From: Marsupella aquatica
Taxonomy: Eukaryota; Marchantiophyta
DNA length: 64,000 nt
Assembly: GCA_973895155.1 (NCBI GenBank)
Contig: OZ316895.1
Location: 18,910,001-18,974,000 of the forward strand
Direction: 5' to 3'
Shown: positions 57,321-64,000 of the stretch, piece after piece
Layout: each line of letters opens with the position of its first letter
Numbering within the stretch: the stretch's first letter is position 1
The notes under the pieces: generated by a model
The model's database searches: none
What the model was told of the DNA's origin: nothing
The model's input: the letters and a program-made list of their open reading frames with translations, nothing else
Program-made: the position numbers and the translations under genes

Positions 57321-59985
57321 TGTCACACCAAAAGAGTCGCCCTTACGCGGATTTTGGCTTAGGCGGCCATAAGCTTTGTAAATATTGAGGTTTTGGGCAC
57401 GGAGGGACGTGCAAACAGTACTTATTCCCATAATTGGATGCTAACCACATCCAATTCTAATTCTACACACATCACAGGTATGTTTTGTGTTCCGCCACCG
57501 AAACGTACCTTAAGTCGATGACTAGATCAACCCCGGCTTAAGGACTTCTAAGCCTATGCATTATGAGCCTCCAATCCAGATCCGATGATAAGGGTATCTA
57601 ACCTTGGCTCGCAACCACTGTCCGCAGCTGTCACCCCGTGTGCAGCTCGTACAATGCGTTCGGCCAAGCGTTCTATACCCGTATATGAGATTTATGACCA
57701 TAATAGATTCCACAACATACAATCTTGGTTTACATGAAGGAAATGATGGGGGAAAGACTTTTAATTAGAAATCCATCATACACAATTGACTCGACTTCTG
57801 CAGGAATAAACAAGCCCAACGGCAGGAAGGTGTACACTACAACGGAGCCCGGCTCCGCACTCGCCCAACGAGCTTAGTCATACCCTCCCTCCGTGGTACT
57901 CTTTCATTCACTAAGGTTGGGACTCCTTGCACATCCGGGGATACCCGATTCTAAACCTAAAGTCCCCCCCCCGCTACCTCTACCGGGGTGCACTAAATAC
58001 TAACTAAGAGCCGTGGCTTGGAACAGTCACGAGCTCAAATCTAGTCTATTCTAATTTCAGCTAAATGCCAGGCCGTAAAATGGCTTGTTTCTATCCTAAG
58101 ATTCTATACTAAAAGAGGGTTGACAATGCCGCTAACTAGTTTCGGCGTTTGTCTGCAGTGTCCAATTTCCTTGGCTAAACCTACGCTCTTCTAAACTTGT
58201 CGCGCCGCTAATGTCTCTTCATGTTTGCCAGACCTGCCCGAGTGGGACTTGGAGCAGCCGTCCCGTTGCCTCCTCAGCCAGTCGGCGTCCTGCTAGAGGA
58301 TCTGGACTTGGTCCAGGAGAGACTTGTTCTCTTGTTTCACCGCGTCCATCTCCTTCGTGGCCTCTTGACATGCCTCTTCCAACTGTTGGCCGTCACTCAT
58401 CAGCTGTGCCACCTGTTGGTCCTGTTTAGCAGCTTTGTGTAGAAGCCGTGCCACTTTTGCTTTCAAGGCGTCCACCTTGGCTGTATCCCTTTGGGCCCGA
58501 GCGTCGGCCTCCTCTATGTCCTTTTGCTAGATTACGGCTTGTCCTTTCAAGCCATCAATCTGGGCCCGGAGCCGTGAGATTTTGGCATCCTTTTTGGCCT
58601 AGCTTGTATGGCCAAGGCTAACTTGGCTTTGGCGTCGGTGACCTGAGCCAAAGCAATTGTAAGTTGAGGCCAGAGAAGTTGCAGCTTGGTCTCTTGAGTT
58701 GAGGCTTCATCTAATAGTTGGGTTGCCTCCGCCCGATATCGCTCAATCTTAGTTGTGGCTTCCACTAAAGCCTGCCCTACTTTTACTGGCGCCACCAGCT
58801 CTTGGCTGAAGAAGTAAGCCACCTTGCGGACCATGAACTCCTCCATTTCTCGACTAATTTGTTGGAAGAAGTTGCCCAACAACCCATTCAAATACGTGCC
58901 CGGTGCAAAGAGTTCCAGGTTCACCAGGCTGTGCCCAGTCGGGTTAGGGCAGGGATAGACCTCTACTCGAGCAGAGGCCGAGGTTGTTACGTCCAGCCCC
59001 AGGGTAGTAAGGGTAGAGGGGGAGGGGCATCTAGTAAGGGGATCCACGTGCACAGACACAGAGGGTACCACGGCTTCCTCCAGAATTACGGCCTTGGGTT
59101 TGGGGCCAGCTTCAACCCGATCGGCTGTGACTGCATGGGCCTGGTTTTGGGCATCAGGGTTGCAATAATCACCAAGTCTGGCATAGAAGAAGGTGCCTCA
59201 ATAGCTATTTGTGGGGCCGGGGTGGACACCACTGGTGCTGGATTGCGGCTCTTGGGTTGTGGCCGCCTCTTCTGAGGTGAGAAGACCCACCTGGCCGGGG
59301 TGAGTTTGGGCTCGTTGCATCTTGGGAGGGTTTGTTGGCTGAAATTGGCGTACCACTCGATGATGATCTTGATATGGCTGGCAAGGTACGCGTCCCCCCC
59401 AAGGTACAAGGTCTTCCTTTATCGTTCCATCTCCTCGTGGAACTTCTTGACAAAGAAAGAGGCCCACTTCCTAAGCCGGTAGTTCTTGACCTGGATCACT
59501 TGGGCGGCGGATATCTCACCCCGCGGCTTTATCATGTGGAGGGCATACCTTTGAAAATCCAGCCGCTCTGCAACCTTCGGGATGAGGCATGTCCTCATTA
59601 GGAAGCCGTTGTCCACCAAACCCTTGGCCGGGAAGCTGGATGTTTGGCACTTCGCTCCTTTACCCCTTGGGGCTCGTGATTCCACCCGGTTTGGTCCCTT
59701 GGGTAGGCTGAAGATGAGCTTTAATTAGTTGCTCTTTGTTCAGGGACATTACCCGTCCGTTGAACCGTACACCTGGGTCATGGTATGTCTTGACTGGGCG
59801 AGTGCCTGGGCTTCAGCAAAAATCTTGTTGAAGTGGTGCCGTTGTAGGTTGATGGTACCTGGAATTTGGAAGACCTCATCGGGGAGGCACAGGATGGCTT
59901 CCCCAAAGCCGATGTACTTATCTTCGTCAAAGAAGAGCTCAAAGATCTCTTTGTCCTTATAGTGAGGCTTTTCACGGTGACAGCA
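57321..59985 (-). mobile_element. ORF-bearing TG..CA unit (copy e)
   Basis: The terminus TGTCACACCAAAAGAGTCGC is at 57,321 and the conserved CCGCC block at 57,477-57,508. Bases 57,321-58,220 match 43,085-44,003 inverted. Coding remnants fill 58,210-59,985 on the minus strand, reading toward this terminus, as in copy b. The far end is missing: similarity to copy c stops near 59,985, next to block 2. Confidence 0.75.
58211..59985 (-). pseudogene. Coding remnants of copy e, paralogue of copy c
   Basis: In transcription order: DKEIFELFFDEDKYIGFGEA, LCLPDEVFQIPGTINLQRHH, then SFPAKGLVDNGFLMRTCLIP, DFQRYALHMIKPRGEISAAQ, RKTLYLGGDAYLASHIKIII and a Pro-rich linker. Next come GHSLVNLELFAPGTYLNGLL, REMEEFMVRKVAYFFSQELV and a coiled coil (MSDGQQLEEACQEATKEMDA). 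The order equals that at 26,700-28,834 plus 33,533-33,950, showing the coiled coil is contiguous when nothing is inserted. Several stops and frameshifts. Function unknown; the conserved FFDxxKYxGFxEAxxxLPDEV motif is the best handle for a search. Confidence 0.65.
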
Positions 59986-60463
59986 AACAGCAAACAGTAA
60001 AGCTCATAGCAGTAAATGTCTGCACCAAAAAAATCTTCCCTAATCCGACATCTCTCGTAAAATGAGATCAAAACCTCTAAAATCCATCATTTAAAAACAC
60101 ATCGTAATACTAGCGCCCAGCGCTACAGTCCTGAAACAGTCCAAAATACCCGAAACCTCATTCGAAACATCTATTTGCAAAAGTATCCCCAAAAACATAT
60201 GTATACTAGCGCCCGACGCTAGTATACAAACCTCAATAATAGACTTAAAAACAGAGATCAACTTTAGGGTAAACACCCAATTGTAATACATCCCAAGTTA
60301 AGATTGTCCGCTTCATAGAGGAAAGTTTAGTCAAAAAACAATGTGGACAGTCCGTCTCACTTTATAAACACCCATCAATATTACATGTGTTCACAATAGC
60401 GCCAAGCGCTATTTTGTAAAATAGCCAATATCTATATCCCCAAAATATAGTTTTAAAGTCTGG
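59986..60463. other. 3' non-coding region of block 2 with three palindromes
   Basis: No ORF. It contains TAGCGCCCAGCGCTA (60,111-60,125), a perfect 11-bp-arm inverted repeat GTATACTAGCG-n5-CGCTAGTATAC (60,201-60,227) and AATAGCGC-n3-GCGCTATT (60,395-60,413). By analogy with block 2 introns these may lie in introns of a 3' exon set or in a 3' UTR. Confidence 0.6.
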
Positions 60464-60840
60464 CTAGCCATCAGATTCTGAATCAGTCGAATCTAGTTTT
60501 GATTCTTCTTCACTACTTTGTGATCTATCAGTAGACTCAGCTTCGTCGTCTACATACTTGCTCGGGACGATGTCATCGACATAGCGATTCTTCATAAAAT
60601 TTCTATCAAAGCCCCTTTTGAGCCTCAGGCCTTTGCTTTCCCAAGTCAGCATTCTCACAGAATCTGCTTTTCGAACCGCCTTTTCTACATAAGAAGGCAA
60701 GACAAACGGCTTCTCCGGGGTTTCTATTGCATTCCTAGCGACTTTCCTTCGTAGTTGAAAGCGCTTCCGAAGATTCCACTCAGACCTGGAAAGTTGAATC
60801 CGATATCTTTAGTCGGGTCCGGGAAAATGGTGGAATGTTG
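60464..60840 (-). pseudogene. Small acidic-tailed ORF downstream of the block 2 gene
   Basis: Two overlapping frames. One reads FPDPTKDIGFNFPGLSGIFG, then AFNYEGKSLGMQ and a stop. The other reads SEWNLRKRFQLRRKVARNAI, PSYVEKAVRKADSVRMLTWE, DDIVPSKYVDDEAESTDRSQ and an acidic Ser/Glu/Asp tail. They probably belong to one broken gene or a further exon of the block 2 gene. No family recognised. Confidence 0.35.
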
Positions 60841-61554
60841 GAGACACTAACGTCACACTTAAAAAGAAAAAAAAGATAGGGAAGCTGAAGATCATTACTC
60901 AGAAGACTCTTCACTATCCTCAGATTCAAAAGACCCAAGGTTCACCACTTTCTTGGAGGCCCCATCATCTTTGGAATGTTGCGTACCATCGCCTCCATCA
61001 TTGTCCTCGTCAGAATCAAAATTAAGAACAGCACGGAGTCTGTCCTGCTTCTTACTCCCCACCTGCCGGTGCGGAGGTGTGGACGTGGAGGCCTCTTTAT
61101 TCTCGAGAAGTCCAAAGAAAACTTTTGTGGCAGTGTCGAGAAACTCTTTACGATTTTCAATCCCGACTACAAACCTCCCACAATGATCTCCAGCAACAAA
61201 TGTACTTCCGGCCCCAATAGTCCAATCTATGACAATATCCCCAGGGAGGGTAATTAATTCTAAAACGGACTGCATGAAACCCACAAGCAACCTTGAATTC
61301 CCGGCGAACGCAAGCTCCAGCAGAGGATCATTTTTTGGCACGGGAAAACCAATGAGATTGGTTATTGAAGGATCCTCTGTATGTGAAAGAGGCCAAAATT
61401 TGGGATCCTTAGGGACCCTACCTTTGGACGAAACACGCCCAAAAACATTGAGAGTGAGCGTAAAAACCTGCACATCGAATAACGTTTTGTTCATAATAAA
61501 CATCAGATGCTACGTCGAGAATACGGAAATATTTCACGAAGAGGATATTCCACA

Positions 61555-61633
61555 CTAGCGCCTGGCGCTAGCGTCGCCGTCAATCTCCAAAGGAGGACAC
61601 CAAACAGAAACTTTGGAATAGCGCCAGGCGCTA
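61555..61633. repeat. Two block 2 palindromes in one intron
   Basis: CTAGCGCCTGGCGCTAG (61,555-61,571; perfect 8-bp arms, one central base) and TAGCGCCAGGCGCTA (61,619-61,633; perfect 7-bp arms). Both lie in the 176-bp intron 61,468-61,643; the second begins about 10 bases after the donor. Confidence 0.9.
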
Positions 61634-62401
61634 CTATACATACCTGCATATCCGAGCAAGGCCTGTACATTGGAGTGCCCATGACAACATTGTGTGTCGA
61701 GATACACTGGAATTTCTGTGAATCTTGACAAGCTGCAATGACCTCGGAAACTTGGTCATAGTCGCCTCTATGCAAAATCGCTAGCAATCCATCATCTGCT
61801 AGGAAAGGATCCATTGTTCTGAAAAAGGCACTTGGAATCGTATAATCTTGAAGGTTCCATTTAGGAACCTTCCTATCCACAAGTGTTGGTTTCAACCCAG
61901 TTGGAAGATATATGAAACCAGCATCAACTCCAAAAGCTCTTTCTTTTCCCCCTCGGACAACCCCTTTTGCTCGATCCCTAGACTTCACCAGCTCTTTCCC
62001 CCAACCTTCAATATTAGAAACCCAGTCCGGCTTTTCTCCCTTGTTAAACAGGGAATCAAAACATTCTGTAACACTCGACTCCACAAAACAATGTCAAGTA
62101 CGCTTTTGTTTGAAATTCCCCACATCTCTTTGCAATCCAGTAGGCGCAACTGAATCTCGGGACAAAGATCCGAGCCTATCCTCAAGTGTTCCTCTCTTTT
62201 TCTTCTTCTTCATACTTGTTGCGTCCACTGGAACCACTGCCTTTCCACTCTCCCTAGGGGTTCCCTGATCTGGTGTATTTTCCGCACCAGTGTTAGCTTC
62301 AGAGGCCTGAGGAGTAGCGTCCTCTTTTACATCACCAGTAGCATCCGACTTCCTTCCCCCTGAAAGACGGAGAGACGATACTCAATGGAACTAGTTCTCA
62401 T

Positions 62402-62420
62402 AATAGCGCTCGATGCTAGT
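62402..62420. repeat. Block 2 palindrome in intron, degenerate
   Basis: AATAGCGCTCGATGCTAGT in the middle of the 133-bp intron 62,360-62,492; arms imperfect. Confidence 0.7.
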
Positions 62421-63854
62421 ATCAATTGGGGGAAAATACGTCATACAAACAAGAGCGGGAATACTTTACTGAATCCTAAGAGGCAAACTTACGTTTTTTA
62501 AGCGATCGAGTTGATTCACTGGGAGCTGCAGATTCATTCTTGGCCTTCACTCTTGGCTTTCGGCTCCGGTCAACATGCACGACGACTGTCTCGCATTTCT
62601 TTTGCAGTTCAGTTGTCAAAGCGTCCACTTCAATCGCAAGACCCTGCTTCATCTCCGATATGTACCTTGCTGGGATTTGCGACTTCTGTAACTTCATGAA
62701 AGCGTCTTTCTCCACCTCGTCGAAAGGCAGATCCCATTTGTCAGTGTCAAGATACCATGGGCAGTGGAGTCTCTCCCACTCTGACAAGGCGCAAGGTGGG
62801 AACTTTCCCTCAGCTGGGTACATCGAATACAGATCAACAAGGTGGTCACCATCTTTGATAATCACCCACTTTTGAAATGCACCAGGGTAAGCCCACAAAA
62901 CCTCAGGAGATCGCAACTCCATCCACATGTAGAAACGGTAAACGTATCGCTTGGCTCGTTTCCGGTTCCGCTCAGTGTAGTCCTCCTTGTCTGCATACTT
63001 TGATGGCCACATTATGTTGAAAAATTTAGCCTTGACAAGGTCTCCAAATGATTTGAATTCTTTGATAATGGACTTCATGAGAACATCCAGGGACTCACAA
63101 CCAGACTTGACAAGACGATCATCTGGCATGCGATCCAAAACCTGCTCGAGCGAGGTGAGGATCAATCCAGTAGCAATTTCCTCCACTAAATTCCAGATAT
63201 GCCAGGTATGGCACCATTGTTTTACAGGATCGTCGTTCACACTAGCTGGATGAAAGAACTGTTTCCAAATCTCCGGAGTGCAATGGGCAACGAGAAGGGT
63301 ACACCTTAACTTTGGATCCAGATAAGTAACTACAGTAAACAGATGAGCACGGTCCATAGTGCAAATAACTGTATCGGGCTTTTTTTCTCTTTTGTTCTTC
63401 TCTGTGATGGGAAACATTTCGGCACATGTAGCCAAGTAGTCACCAAAATCAGGGTGCAGCAATGGAGTGATCTTTGTTACTTTGATAGCCCAGTCTTTTG
63501 TCGCTTCCTTCATCATAGCTTCATGCCTCTTCTGCGTCTCCTCTTCGGACCACGGAGTCCCCTAGGCAGCTGCAAAATCCATGTCCACTTTGAACTGGTT
63601 TGTGTAAGATTTAATCTTGTTCTCACACAAAATATAGATGAGCACGTCTTGTGGCATCTTGTGTGTATACCAAGAACCCTTTCGAGTCTTCTTTCGAATG
63701 GCTTCAAACTTAGCATAACTCGTAGCATCAATTAGGGGTTTGTAGTGCTCTAGGTCATGGGATAAAAGACGAGAGATTCTGTCGGCATCAAGAATCCAAG
63801 ACGGCTCGACCACAGCTTGTCCCAACCTACGTCAAAATTTAAATGTAAATTAGC

Positions 63855-63867
63855 AGCGCCGGGCGCT
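63855..63867. repeat. Block 2 palindrome in intron
   Basis: AGCGCCGGGCGCT, perfect 6-bp arms around one G, in the 129-bp intron 63,827-63,955; followed by AGTA as in other copies. Confidence 0.85.
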
Positions 63868-64000
63868 AGTAAAACACCAAAGATAATATCACATCCAAAA
63901 TCCATCTTGAACTAGTACGTCATATTAAATGAGGTTGTCCTGAGGAATGGCTTACTGGTTGACAGCGTGCATGGCAGCCTCGAGCTCCACGAGGGAACCT

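Larger units (their letters stand above)
60895..64000 (-). pseudogene. Block 2 DNA N4/N6-methyltransferase-like gene, 5' end outside window
   Basis: Exons 63,956->64,000, 62,493-63,826, 61,644-62,359 and 60,895-61,467; introns 63,827-63,955, 62,360-62,492 and 61,468-61,643. All borders are GT..AG and reading phase is kept at each junction. In-frame stops: TAG 63,562-63,564 and TGA 62,094-62,096. The second exon is an unrecognised ~440-residue region (FGDYLATCAEMFPITEKNKR, RAKRYVYRFYMWMELRSPEV). The third holds a Lys-rich linker, then DWVSNIEGWGKELVKSRDRA and DDGLLAILHRGDYDQVSEVI. The fourth has LLVGFMQSVLELITLPGDIV followed by IDWTIGAGSTFVAGDHCGRF and VVGIENRKEFLDTATKVFFG. That is the C-terminal SAM-binding motif of class-beta N4-cytosine/N6-adenine methyltransferases (GDIV-D-x3-G-x-G(S/T)T..GR..(I/V)GIE). 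I cannot find an S/D-PPY motif, so catalysis is unproven. It ends in an acidic tail without Ulp1. Confidence 0.6.

Noticed and set aside
1-64000. tRNA, rRNA or organelle-derived segments
   Set aside because: I saw no cloverleaf-like or rRNA-like stretch that I could support by eye; a dedicated scan would be needed to exclude them.

Overview
The window looks like repeat-dominated nuclear DNA of a land plant. It contains plant-type L1 LINE, Ty1/copia and PIF/Harbinger genes, AT-rich introns with GT..AG borders, and no compact prokaryotic gene layout. I cannot fix the clade. The mix of FCP1-like, Ulp1 and DUF7869-like genes made me think of a bryophyte or another lineage with a TE-rich genome, but that is a weak inference. 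I see no convincing single-copy host gene. Almost everything is mobile-element-derived and most of it is decayed.

Layout. (1) 1-14,300 is a composite element, 'block 1'. On the minus strand are an intact three-exon coiled-coil gene (7,754-8,568), a long broken gene encoding a basic/ParB-like region, an N4/N6 DNA methyltransferase-like region and a Ulp1 cysteine protease (7,487-2,193), and an FCP1-like phosphatase (2,045-1,054). Divergently on the plus strand is a DUF7869-like, probably transposase-related, gene (9,914-12,562). Many block 1 introns carry a roughly 19-bp palindrome. (2) 14,300-20,724 is a nearly full-length but broken LINE. (3) 20,975-34,000 holds several copies of an ORF-bearing family with TG..CA ends. 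A complete copy (28,835-33,527, 5-bp duplication CCTTG) sits inside an older copy, and a LINE fragment sits inside a third. (4) 34,739-39,405 is a PIF/Harbinger pair: a Myb/SANT-like gene and a frameshifted DDE transposase. (5) 41,000-49,400 is mostly non-coding repeats, including the second copy of a 1.8-kb direct repeat. (6) 49,437-55,308 is a 5'-truncated copia pol whose reverse transcriptase is split by a 2,731-bp unit (50,631-53,361, duplication ATGGT). (7) 56,905-59,985 holds more copies of the ORF-bearing family. (8) 60,000-64,000 ('block 2') is a second methyltransferase-like gene on the minus strand. Its three introns each carry one or two copies of a different palindrome, with core CTAGCGCC-n-GGCGCTAG.

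The most unusual content is blocks 1 and 2: plant genes that look transposon-borne, join ParB-like, DNA-methyltransferase-like and Ulp1 regions, and have introns loaded with element-specific palindromes. The second unusual item is the TG..CA, 5-bp-duplication units that carry protein-coding sequence but no recognisable reverse transcriptase or DDE transposase. Exon models were checked by hand for reading phase. Family assignments come from motif recognition without any database search.
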